DNA of 50,574 bases from Betaproteobacteria bacterium. Its GTDB lineage: Bacteria; Pseudomonadota; Gammaproteobacteria; Burkholderiales; Burkholderiaceae_E. Made by a program: the position numbers and the translations under genes. The stretch spans positions 1 to 50,574 of the forward strand of contig JAGWVN010000016.1 in NCBI GenBank assembly GCA_018970865.1, written 5' to 3'. Below are positions 1-7,520 of the stretch, in pieces. Each line of letters starts with the position of its first letter. The stretch's first letter is position 1. A model generated the notes under the pieces. The model was not told the origin of the DNA and did not search any database. It saw nothing but the letters and a program-made list of their open reading frames with translations.

Positions 1-364
1 CCGATCCGACGATGCGGATCTGCTCGCTGGTCGGACCGACGAAGTTGTTCACCACCACGGTGACCACCGGGTCCTGGATGTAGCGGGTCAGCCGCTTCTC
101 GATCTCGCGGGCGAGATCCGAGGGATTCTTGCCGATCGCCACCAGATCCTCGATCAGCGGCGAGGTGAGCTTGCCGTCGGGCCGCACCGGCACCGCCATC
201 GACAGCTCGGGGTTGCGCCACACGATGATGTTCAGGTTGTCGCCCGGCCCGATCAGATACTTGTAATCGGGCACGGCGGCCTTGGAGGGGGCCAGCGGCA
301 GGTTCTGCGAGGCGCAGCCGGCCAGAGCCAGCACGACGGTCGCGAGGGACACGAGGCGTTTCAT
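1..364 (-). CDS. Polysaccharide export lipoprotein (Wza/EpsE-like), partial
   Basis: The N-terminal 121 residues of an outer-membrane polysaccharide export protein; the C-terminus lies beyond the left edge. It starts MKRLVSLATVVLALAGC, a lipoprotein signal with lipobox LAGC and lipidated Cys17. A Poly_export domain follows, with the recognisable run YLIGPGDNLNIIVWRNPELS and then the VRPDGKLTSPLIEDL block. The ATG is supported by AGGAG six bases upstream (371-375 in + coordinates). Family members form the outer-membrane channel for capsule or exopolysaccharide, and next to PrsT/PrsR/PrsK it is probably the XrtA-associated version. A promoter candidate precedes it. Confidence 0.9.
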   Translation of the reverse strand, partial: MKRLVSLATVVLALAGCASQNLPLAPSKAAVPDYKYLIGPGDNLNIIVWRNPELSMAVPVRPDGKLTSPLIEDLVAIGKNPSDLAREIEKRLTRYIQDPVVTVVVNNFVGPTSEQIRIVGS

Positions 365-390
365 CTCACGCTCCTGGGAAAGGTCGGTCG

Positions 391-419
391 ATTATCGAAG
401 TCGCCTGATGGCGTGCCGA
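391..419 (-). promoter_or_regulatory. Candidate sigma-70 promoter of the polysaccharide export gene
   Basis: Read on the - strand, TCGGCA (414-419; 4/6 match to TTGACA) and GATAAT (391-396; 5/6 match to TATAAT) are 17 bp apart. They lie just upstream of the AGGAG and ATG of the export lipoprotein gene. Match and spacing are the only evidence. Confidence 0.4.
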
Positions 420-428
420 GGGCATTTT

Positions 429-1232
429 TCACCTCGCGGGAAGCATTCCTGCCAACTGCTGCACAGGAACGGCGTAACTGATGCCGGTGGGCGAACTGAT
501 CGCGGCTTCCCGCGTGCCCTTCACCAGCGCAAGGCTCACCACGCCCACCACCAGGCCGGTGCGCACATCGATCACCGGGCCGCCGCTGTTGCCGGGATAG
601 GCGGTCGCATCGAGCTGCAGGATCTCCACCGGCACGCCGCGCAGTGCCTGCACATTGCGCGCCTCCAGTCCGGCGGCGGTCGGCAACGGGATCGCCATCG
701 GCACCACGGCCGCCACGACGCCGCGGTGCGAGGCGGCATACAGGCCGAGCGCGCTGCCGATCGGAAAGCCGATCAGCACGATGTCGCTGCCCTCCGGCGG
801 CATCGCGCCGGCGAGCCGCAGCCCGCGCACGCTGATCTCCGGCGGATTGACCCACTCCAGCACCGCGAGGTCGCTCTCGCGGCGCGTGGCCACCACCCGC
901 ACCTCGATCACCCGGTGGCCTTCGGCCGTGGCCACCGCCACCGCGAGCACCTCGCGGGTGCTCGGATCGAGCGACTGCACCACATGGGCGCAGGTGACGA
1001 ACAGGCCGCTGCCGATCGCGAAGCAGCTGCCGGCGAAGCGGAAGGGCGGCTTCTGGATGCGGGAGTACACGCCCACCGCGAACACCGAGGGCTTGCTGGC
1101 GGCGACCACCGAGGGCACATCGCCCAGACCCGGACCCTGCGCGTGGGCCTGACCCGCGAGACGGGTGCCGGCGATCGCGGCCAGCCCCGCCAGCGCGCGG
1201 CGGCGGGATTCGACAACGCCGGCGCCCCTCAC
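429..1232 (-). CDS. Secreted trypsin-like (S1C/HtrA-type) serine protease
   Basis: Predicted 267-residue exported serine protease. A signal with a twin-arginine-like run (SRRRALAGLAA, residues 9-19) and cleavage near AHA-Q is followed by a chymotrypsin-fold domain. The triad is visible: His83 in TCAHVV, Asp121 in ESDLAVL, Ser216 in GNSGGP. There is no PDZ domain, so this is a bare protease domain rather than a full DegP. I chose the GTG at 1230-1232 because it overlaps the stop of the upstream transglycosylase as GTGA, which suggests translational coupling. Another in-frame start lies at 1265 but overlaps that gene by 37 bases. Substrate unknown; the context suggests envelope or exopolysaccharide maturation. 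Confidence 0.85.
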   Translation of the reverse strand: MRGAGVVESRRRALAGLAAIAGTRLAGQAHAQGPGLGDVPSVVAASKPSVFAVGVYSRIQKPPFRFAGSCFAIGSGLFVTCAHVVQSLDPSTREVLAVAVATAEGHRVIEVRVVATRRESDLAVLEWVNPPEISVRGLRLAGAMPPEGSDIVLIGFPIGSALGLYAASHRGVVAAVVPMAIPLPTAAGLEARNVQALRGVPVEILQLDATAYPGNSGGPVIDVRTGLVVGVVSLALVKGTREAAISSPTGISYAVPVQQLAGMLPAR

Positions 1233-2248
1233 CGGAGGGCTCCGGGGGCGGTGTCGGCCAGCCACACCGCGCGCATCGGCGCGGCGGCCTTCGGGTCGAA
1301 GGGATGGCGGTCGAAGGGATAGAGCGTCCGCACCCGCTGCACATAGGCCAGCGTCTCCGGGTGCGGCGGCACGCCGCGGTGGCGGTCCACCGCGCCTTCG
1401 CCGGCGTTGTAGCCGGCCAGAGCCAGCACCACATCGCCGCGGAAGTAGGAGAGCAGCCAGCGCAGATAGCTCATGCCGCCGCGCAGGTTTTCCAGCGGGT
1501 CGAAGGCGTCGCGCACCGCGAAGCGTTCGGCGGTGTCGGGCACGAGCTGCATCAGGCCCTGGGCCTGACGCACCGAGCGGGCCTGCGGGTCGAAGTTGGA
1601 CTCGGCGCGGATCAGGGCGAGCACCAGCCGCGGATCGAGCCGGAATTCGGCGGCGAGCTTCAGCGCCGGGGCGATCAGGGGGCGCCAGGCGGGGCCGGGC
1701 GCGCCGGCGGTGCTCGGCAGGCCCTGGTTCGCCGGGGCCGATTCCGCCGGGCGGGGCGGCATGAGGGTGGCGGGCGCGCCTGCGCCGGTCTCGCTGCCGC
1801 TCGACGCGGTCACGGCCGGGCGGACTGCCTCGCTGGCCATCGATGCCGTCAGGCAGGCCGGCAGTCGCGGCTCGGCGGCGGTGATCGCGCCAGCCAGCCG
1901 GGCCCCGAGATCGCTGCCGAGCTCGGCGGCCCGCTGGAACAGGCCGTTGGCCAGCGCGTCGTCGCGCGCCACGCCGCGGCCGTTGGCGTACATCCAGCCC
2001 AGCCGCAGCAGGCCTTCGGCCGACCCCGCTCGGGCGGCGCGGCAGTAGGCCTCGTGCGCGGCGCCCAGGTCGCGGCGCACGCCCTCGGCGTGCTCCCAGC
2101 GCACGCCCTGATCGACCAGCTGGCGGGGACTGCTCTCCGGCGTGCCGGCGCCGGCCTGGGCCGACGCGCTCAGCACGGCGCCGAGCAGCAAGACGGACAC
2201 GGCCGATCGACCGTCATCCGCCCGCAGGCGAATCTTTCGGCGCGACAT
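1229..2248 (-). CDS. Lytic transglycosylase with Sel1-like repeats
   Basis: Predicted 339-residue periplasmic peptidoglycan lytic transglycosylase. It has an N-terminal signal (hydrophobic VSVLLLGAVLSASAQA), then about two Sel1-like repeats (residues 43-120, including AAHEAYCRAARAGSAEGLLR), a Pro/Ala-rich linker (140-190) and a C-terminal SLT domain. The catalytic Glu216 is in ALIRAESNFDP; the GLMQL (231-235) and AGYNAGEGAV (278-287) motifs typical of family 1 are present. The start at 2248 leaves a normal signal peptide; the frame is open further upstream but enters the divergent epimerase promoter region. Its stop overlaps the protease start by 4 bases. It may open the wall for the polysaccharide machinery, by inference from context. 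Confidence 0.87.
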   Translation of the reverse strand: MSRRKIRLRADDGRSAVSVLLLGAVLSASAQAGAGTPESSPRQLVDQGVRWEHAEGVRRDLGAAHEAYCRAARAGSAEGLLRLGWMYANGRGVARDDALANGLFQRAAELGSDLGARLAGAITAAEPRLPACLTASMASEAVRPAVTASSGSETGAGAPATLMPPRPAESAPANQGLPSTAGAPGPAWRPLIAPALKLAAEFRLDPRLVLALIRAESNFDPQARSVRQAQGLMQLVPDTAERFAVRDAFDPLENLRGGMSYLRWLLSYFRGDVVLALAGYNAGEGAVDRHRGVPPHPETLAYVQRVRTLYPFDRHPFDPKAAAPMRAVWLADTAPGALR

Positions 2249-2399
2249 GGTGAAGGTGTGATCAGGCAAAGTGCGTCGTGGAGCGCGGGATACTATCGAC
2301 CGGTGGGCCGGGGGCGAGGAACAATGTCTCCCGGATTGCCGCTTCGCCGCTTGCGCCCGCTCAACGGGTCGCCTGACCAATCGGGTTTTCCTTCGCCCC

Positions 2400-3461
2400 A
2401 TGCCTTCCAGCCCCCCTTCAGCCCCCTTCCACTGGCTCGCCGCCGTCCCCGCGCAGCACTGGCTGGTCACCGGCGCGGCCGGCTTCATCGGCTCCAACCT
2501 CGTCGAGACCCTGCTGCGCGCCGGCCATCGGGTCACCGGGCTGGACAACTTCGCCACCGGTCACCGCCGCAATCTGGACGAGGTGCGCGAGCGGGTCGGC
2601 GCGGCCGCCTGGGCGCGCTGGCGATTCATCGAAGGCGACATCGGCGATGCCGCGGCCTGCCGCGAGGCGGCGCAGGGCGCCGACCAGGTGCTCCATCAGG
2701 CCGCCCTCGGCTCGGTGCCGCGATCGATCGCCCAGCCGATGCGTTCCTTCGAGGCCAATGTCACCGGCTTCGTGCAGATGCTCACCGCCGCCCGCGATGC
2801 CGGCGTGCGCCGCTTCGTCTATGCCTCCTCGAGCTCGGTCTACGGCGATCATCCCGATCTGCCCAAGGTGGAAGATCGCGTCGGCCGGCCGCTGTCGCCG
2901 TATGCCGCCACCAAGTCGGCCAACGAGCTCTTCGCCGATGTCTGGGCGCGCACCTACGGCATGACCTGCGTGGGCCTGCGCTACTTCAATGTGTTCGGGC
3001 CGCGCCAGGATCCCGATGGCCCCTATGCCGCGGTGATTCCGCTGTGGGTGTCGGCCATGCTGCGCGGCGAGCCCTGCGTGATCAACGGCGACGGCCAGAC
3101 CAGCCGCGACTTCTGCTATGTGGCCAACGCGGTGCAGGCCAACCTGCGCGCGGCGCTGGCGCCCGGAGCGCTGCCGCCGCACACCGTGCTCAATGTGGCG
3201 GTGGGCGAGCGCACCAGCCTGGTCGAGCTCTTCGAGGCGCTGCGCGCTGCCCTGCAGCGGCAGCTCGGCGCCGACTATCGGCTGGCGCCGCAGTTCCGCG
3301 ACTTTCGCGCCGGAGATGTGCGCCATTCCCTCGCCAGCATCGAGCGGGCGCGGACAATGATCGGCTATGAACCCACCCATCGGGTCGCCCAGGGCATCGA
3401 CGAGGCCATCGGCTGGTACGCGCGGCGCGAGCCCGCCGCGGCGTCGGACAGGCCCGCCTGA
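2400..3461 (+). CDS. NAD-dependent UDP-sugar 4-epimerase (WbpP/TviC-like)
   Basis: 353-residue extended short-chain dehydrogenase/reductase. The Rossmann motif TGAAGFIG is at residues 24-31, the catalytic Ser is in YASSSSVYG, and the YxxxK pair is Tyr168/Lys172 (SPYAATK). The run [21 protein letters not shown] and its surroundings resemble UDP-GlcNAc 4-epimerases of the WbpP/TviC type, which supply UDP-GalNAc for surface polysaccharides. The substrate is inferred. The start ATG at 2400 places the first beta-strand at a normal position; the 43 additional open codons upstream have no family similarity. It is divergent from the transglycosylase and probably supplies precursor to the exopolysaccharide genes. 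Confidence 0.88.
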   Translation: MPSSPPSAPFHWLAAVPAQHWLVTGAAGFIGSNLVETLLRAGHRVTGLDNFATGHRRNLDEVRERVGAAAWARWRFIEGDIGDAAACREAAQGADQVLHQAALGSVPRSIAQPMRSFEANVTGFVQMLTAARDAGVRRFVYASSSSVYGDHPDLPKVEDRVGRPLSPYAATKSANELFADVWARTYGMTCVGLRYFNVFGPRQDPDGPYAAVIPLWVSAMLRGEPCVINGDGQTSRDFCYVANAVQANLRAALAPGALPPHTVLNVAVGERTSLVELFEALRAALQRQLGADYRLAPQFRDFRAGDVRHSLASIERARTMIGYEPTHRVAQGIDEAIGWYARREPAAASDRPA

Positions 3462-3580
3462 GGCCGTCGGGATGCGCTTTCGGTCGGCAGGCGCAATGAC
3501 CGGGCCCGCATCCGGCGGTATTGCTTGCGTTCCGGCATCCAGCCCATCCCGCTGATGCGAGCACTCCCCAGGCGGTCATC

Positions 3581-4126
3581 ATGTCCGAACAAGCCCCACC
3601 CTCATCCGCCGCGCCTGGCGCCGCTGCCAGCGACCGACTGAGCCGGCGCCGTCACCTGCTGCGCATGGCCGCCGCCGGCTCGCCCCTGATGGTGAGCCTG
3701 CCCACCCGCGCGGCCGGCCCGATCGGCTCGGCCTACCGGGGCGCGATCAACGATGCCATCCATCCGCCGCTGCTCGCGGTGTCGAGCGCCGACGGCTGGA
3801 TCCGGGTGGCGGGCACCCGATTCACCGGCACCTACAGCCTGGCCGCCGATGTCGGCGTGCCGCCGGTCCAGTACACCGGCCAGCTCTACCGCATCGACGG
3901 CGTCTGGTACGACACCAGCGGGGCGATCGCGGTGCCGGTATCGGGCACCGAGGAGCCGGTCTATCTCGCGGTGCTGTTCGCCACCACGCTCACCCCTGGC
4001 AGCGGCAGCGCCACCGAGCTCGGCGCCTGGCCGCGCTATGTCGGGGCCGGGCAGGCGCTTCACCTGTCGTCCTGGAGCTCGCTCAGTCCCTCCGGCTCGC
4101 AGGGCCCGGGCTGGGTGGTGGGCTGA
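3581..4126 (+). CDS. Tat-exported protein of unknown function
   Basis: 181-residue protein whose family I do not recognise. It begins with a 20-residue polar segment, then a twin-arginine signal (SRRRHLLR, residues 21-28), a hydrophobic stretch (MAAAGSPLMVSLPTRAA) and a probable cleavage near residue 45. The mature part (about 135 residues) is rich in Gly, Ser, Thr, Tyr and aromatic residues, with alternating patterns suggesting beta-structure (TYSLAADVGVPPVQYTGQLY, then YRIDGVWYD). It has no cysteines. The gene sits 35 bases before the PqqD-HprK fusion gene with no room for a separate promoter, so it probably belongs to that operon. It is a candidate substrate or partner of that system (inference). 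Start ATG 3581 retains the complete Tat signal. Confidence 0.75.
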   Translation: MSEQAPPSSAAPGAAASDRLSRRRHLLRMAAAGSPLMVSLPTRAAGPIGSAYRGAINDAIHPPLLAVSSADGWIRVAGTRFTGTYSLAADVGVPPVQYTGQLYRIDGVWYDTSGAIAVPVSGTEEPVYLAVLFATTLTPGSGSATELGAWPRYVGAGQALHLSSWSSLSPSGSQGPGWVVG

Positions 4127-4161
4127 ATGCCCGGGGCGGGCCGGTCGCGGCCCACGCCGCC

Positions 4162-5490
4162 GTGAGTCCGCCGGCGAGCGCGGTCAACCGGCGCCTGCGC
4201 GTCTTCGACGACGGGGCGGCGGTGTTCGACCCGGTCACCTGGCAGACCCATCTGCTCTCGCCCGACGGACTGGCGCTGCTCGATGAGCTCGACGGCATCG
4301 CCGCCGAGGGCGCGCGCGGGCCTGCCGCGATGATCGCGCAGCTGCTGCGCGACGACGCATCCGGGGCCGGGCAGGCGGCGCCGCCCGTGCCCGATCTGAT
4401 CCCCCGCCTTCAGGGACTGGCCGAACTGGCCTGGCATCGCCGCGTCCGGGCGCCCGGGCAGGGTCAGGCCTCGCGGCGGCCGAGCCGTCCGGATCCCGGG
4501 CCGGCGCCGGCCTTCAGGCCGGTGGGTGATCCGGCCGCGCCCGGGGGCGCCGCGCCCAATGCCGGGCCGCGGCGCACCCTCGGCGCCGAGGACGCCGCGC
4601 ACCGGCTGCAGGGCGATGGCCTGGTGCTCGATCTGGGCGCCATGCGGGTCCGGGTCCGGTCGCCGCTGGCCGAACTCCCCGAGCCGCTCGCCCGCGTCTA
4701 TCGCGCGCTGCCGCCGCCCGAAGAGCCGGGCTTCGTCGATTGCGAGGTCGAGTTGCTGCCGACGGCCGGGCCGCGGCGCGTCTGGCGGCCGGGCGTGCGC
4801 TTCCTGGCCGACGGCACCGAGCCGTTCGAGCCGATGCCCGCGGGCCTGGCGCTGCCGCAGCTCGAGTGGGGCCTGAACTGGGTCTTCGCGCATCTCTTCA
4901 CCCGGCACTGGCTGCTGCACGCCGGCACGCTGGACTGGCACGGCGCGGGGCTGCTGCTGGTGGCCGCGCCCGGCTCGGGCAAGAGCACGCTCACCGCTGC
5001 GCTCAGCCTGGCCGGCGCGCGACTGCTCTCCGACGAGTTCGGCGTGCTGCGGCTGTCGGATCGGCGTCTGCTGCCGATCACCAAGCCGGTGGCGCTGAAG
5101 AATGCCGCGATCGCGCTCATCGCCCGGCGTTCGCCCCAGGCGGTGCTCGGCCCGGTCTTCCACAAGACCCACAAGGGCGATGTCGCGCATCTGGCCGTGC
5201 CGGCCGAGGCCGCGGCCCGGCGCCATGAGAGCGTGGCGCCGGCGGTGGTCGTCTTTCCCACCTGGCGGGCGGGCGCGCGGGCCGAACTCACCGAGGTTCG
5301 CCCGGCGCGGGCGATCGCCGAATTCGCCGCCAACAGCTTCAACTATGGCGTGCTCGGCGAAGCCGGATTCGAGGCCGCCTGCGCGCTGGCCGCCGACGCG
5401 GGCTGCTGGCGGCTCACCTTCGGCGAACTCGATGACGCGCTCGCGCTGCTCGAGCCGCTGTGCCGCGCGCGCGGCCAACGGCGGGTCTGA
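4162..5490 (+). CDS. PqqD-like domain fused to HprK-related kinase A
   Basis: 442-residue single open frame. Residues about 5-92 look like the PqqD-family peptide chaperone of HPr-rel-A systems (AAVFDPVTWQTHLLSPDGLALL). Residues 93-150 are a Pro/Arg/Ala-rich linker. Residues 151-440 match HprK-related kinase A: Walker A APGSGKST at 269-276, acidic SDEF at 290-293, the KTHKGDVAHLAVP block near 335-347, and NSFNYGVLGEAGFE at 391-404. These parts are usually separate neighbouring genes, so the fusion is unusual. The start is GTG 4162; there is no obvious Shine-Dalgarno. Its stop shares one base with the next start (TGATG). HprK relatives phosphorylate protein side chains; the substrate here is unknown. 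No stop codon lies in the linker, but an internal start could also yield a separate kinase. Confidence 0.82.
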   Translation: MSPPASAVNRRLRVFDDGAAVFDPVTWQTHLLSPDGLALLDELDGIAAEGARGPAAMIAQLLRDDASGAGQAAPPVPDLIPRLQGLAELAWHRRVRAPGQGQASRRPSRPDPGPAPAFRPVGDPAAPGGAAPNAGPRRTLGAEDAAHRLQGDGLVLDLGAMRVRVRSPLAELPEPLARVYRALPPPEEPGFVDCEVELLPTAGPRRVWRPGVRFLADGTEPFEPMPAGLALPQLEWGLNWVFAHLFTRHWLLHAGTLDWHGAGLLLVAAPGSGKSTLTAALSLAGARLLSDEFGVLRLSDRRLLPITKPVALKNAAIALIARRSPQAVLGPVFHKTHKGDVAHLAVPAEAAARRHESVAPAVVVFPTWRAGARAELTEVRPARAIAEFAANSFNYGVLGEAGFEAACALAADAGCWRLTFGELDDALALLEPLCRARGQRRV

Positions 5491-6590
5491 TGCACCCGGC
5501 CAGCGCCCGCCTGCTTGCGCTGTGGCAGCAGCCGCTGCGCGCGCTCACGCTGGCGCCTGCCGACTGGAGCGCGGTGCTCGGCGCGGCGCGGCGCGCCCGC
5601 TGCGCGGGTCATCTGATGGTCAGGCTGCGAGAGGCGGGTCTGATCCCGCATCTGCCCGAGCCGGTGCGCGGCCAGTTCGAGTCGGTGTCGGTGCTGGTGG
5701 CCGAGCGGGCCGCCCAGCTCGATCGCGAGCTCGAGGCGCTGGCCGAGGCGCTCGCGCCGCTCGCCGGCGAGGTGCTGCTGCTCAAGGGCGCCGCCTATCA
5801 GGCCCAGGGCCTGGCGCTCGCGGCGGGCCGGATCGCCGGCGATGTCGATCTGCTGGTGCCCCGGCCACGACTGGCGCGCGCCGAGACGCTGCTGCTGGGC
5901 GCCGGCTGGATGGCGCAGCGTCTGGACGGCTACGATGAGCGCTACTACCGCGAGTGGTCGCACGAGCTGCCGCCGCTGCGCCATCCGGCGCGCAGCGTCG
6001 AGGTCGACCTGCATCACGCGCTCACGCCGGCGCTTGCCGGCGGCGGCATCGACGAGGCCGCGGTCCTCGCCCGGGCCGTGCCCCTGGGCGCCTTCCGGGT
6101 GCCCGATCCCCGCGATCAGGTGCTGCACTGCGCGGTGCATGCCTTCAAGGACACCGAACTCGACGGCCGGCTGCGCGAGCTGATGGATTTCGATCTGCTG
6201 GTGCGCGCGCATGGCGGCCCTGATCCGGCAGGCTTCAGCGATGCGCTGATCGAGCGCGCGATCGAGATCGGCGGCGCGCCCGCGCTGCGCTGGGCGGCGC
6301 GCTACGCCACCGCCTGGCTTGCCACGCCGGTGGCCGGGCTGGTCGAGCCGCCGGGCCTGGCCGCGCGGCGCGAGCGTCGCCGGCAGTGGGCGGTGCCGGT
6401 CTGGAGGGCCTGGTGGATGGACCGGCTGATGGGCGCCGCCAATCTGCCCGGAGCGGTCAGCCGTCCCGCGATGCCCGCGCAGTTCGCGCGCCTGCTGCTG
6501 CAGGCCCGCTACCACCGGCTGCGCATGCCGCCGGCGCGCCTTCTGGCGCATCTCGCTCACAAATCCGGCGCGCATCTGCGGCTTCGCTGA
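5490..6590 (+). CDS. Nucleotidyltransferase family protein (NTP_transf_5)
   Basis: 366-residue protein of the uncharacterised nucleotidyltransferase family (NTP_transf_5 type). The visible core is VLLLKGAAYQ (residues 95-104) followed by RIAGDVDLLVP (114-124), where the Asp-x-Asp pair Asp118/Asp120 would bind metal; HALTPAL and QVLHCAVHAFKD come later, as in the family. Start ATG 5490 overlaps the upstream stop by one base, so the gene is tightly coupled to the PqqD-HprK fusion. Such genes recur beside HprK-related kinases in exosortase loci. The transferred nucleotide and the target are unknown. The tail is basic (RARLLAHLAHKSGAHLRLR from the last helix). Confidence 0.8.
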   Translation: MHPASARLLALWQQPLRALTLAPADWSAVLGAARRARCAGHLMVRLREAGLIPHLPEPVRGQFESVSVLVAERAAQLDRELEALAEALAPLAGEVLLLKGAAYQAQGLALAAGRIAGDVDLLVPRPRLARAETLLLGAGWMAQRLDGYDERYYREWSHELPPLRHPARSVEVDLHHALTPALAGGGIDEAAVLARAVPLGAFRVPDPRDQVLHCAVHAFKDTELDGRLRELMDFDLLVRAHGGPDPAGFSDALIERAIEIGGAPALRWAARYATAWLATPVAGLVEPPGLAARRERRRQWAVPVWRAWWMDRLMGAANLPGAVSRPAMPAQFARLLLQARYHRLRMPPARLLAHLAHKSGAHLRLR

Positions 6591-6698
6591 TCAGGCGCAC
6601 CGCGCTCGACCGGGCGGCGCGGGAGCATCGGGGTGGGACAAGTCGGGGCAACGGCATCGAGGATGCCGGCCCCGCCCACCACCGTTGAAGGGACTCCC

Positions 6699-7520
6699 AT
6701 GACATCGAGCCACGCAATCCGGACCGCAGTGCTCGCGCTTGCGGTCTGCGCCAGCGGCGCGTCGACCGCGGCCACCATCACCAATGTCGAACTCAGCGCG
6801 GTGCGCTGGACCGGCTTCGACTGGGACTCGAACGGATCGGCGCTGATCACCGGCTTCCAGCCGGTGCCGGGCAGCGCCTTCGATCTCGAGCTCTATGCCT
6901 GGGCCGGGGTGATCAAGAACGGCATCACCTACACCACCGCGCTGCTCGACCAGAACCCGGATGGCATCCCCGACCATGCCGGCGGCTACGAGTACACGCT
7001 GTACGCCAAGCTGCGCGAATCGGTCATCGCCTGCGTGTCGGGCGTCTGCACCTTCTCGATCATCGGCGGCAGCTATGAGGTCTGGTACGACCTCGCGCAA
7101 AACGCCAATCGGGTGACCAGCACCGGCTTTCGCGACGGCATCCCGCTGATCAGCGGCCTCTTCGGCACCCAGACCGTGGGCAGCCTCGCCTTCATCGGCG
7201 GCAGTGCGTTCGGCGTGACGGCACTCACCGGCGGGGTGGACTTCACCAACACCGCGTGGATCCAGCCGGAGCTCACCACCACCAGCTTTTCCACCACCCT
7301 GCAGAGCGGCGAGTTCCACACCAACGGCTGGACGCCGCCGCTGTCCTTCGACGGCTACACCCCGGTGGCCGGCGACCTGACTTTCCAGGCCGATGCGAAC
7401 CAGAGCTTCGCGGTCGACGAGCCGGGCGCGCTGGCGCTGGTCGGCGCCTCGATGATCGGGATCGGCCTGTTCGGCCGGCGGCCGCGCCGCCGGGTTCAGG
7501 CGCTCTCGTCGCGCATCTGA
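6699..7520 (+). CDS. PEP-CTERM domain-containing secreted protein
   Basis: 273-residue exported protein with a Sec signal (residues 1-25, cleavage near ASTAA-T) and a beta-rich mature region containing one close cysteine pair (CVSGVC). The C-terminus has the exosortase sorting signal: DEPGALALVGASMIGIGLFG followed by RRPRRR. The usual Pro-Glu-Pro reads Asp-Glu-Pro here. PEP-CTERM proteins are cleaved and anchored by exosortase (XrtA in this locus type) and often affect floc or biofilm formation. The start has GAAGGGA about 7 bases upstream; a longer open frame begins at 6633. It is 108 bp after the nucleotidyltransferase and its 3' end overlaps the convergent ligase gene by 25 bp. Confidence 0.88.
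   Translation: MTSSHAIRTAVLALAVCASGASTAATITNVELSAVRWTGFDWDSNGSALITGFQPVPGSAFDLELYAWAGVIKNGITYTTALLDQNPDGIPDHAGGYEYTLYAKLRESVIACVSGVCTFSIIGGSYEVWYDLAQNANRVTSTGFRDGIPLISGLFGTQTVGSLAFIGGSAFGVTALTGGVDFTNTAWIQPELTTTSFSTTLQSGEFHTNGWTPPLSFDGYTPVAGDLTFQADANQSFAVDEPGALALVGASMIGIGLFGRRPRRRVQALSSRI

Noticed and set aside
1304-3370. 688-codon open frame on the + strand
   Set aside because: Spans the antisense of the transglycosylase and a wrong frame of the epimerase; no motif, while both overlapped genes have intact catalytic residues.
6591-6698. Sigma-54 promoter for the PEP-CTERM gene under PrsR
   Set aside because: Expected from PrsR biology, but no GG-N10-GC element with flanking consensus was found in the interval.
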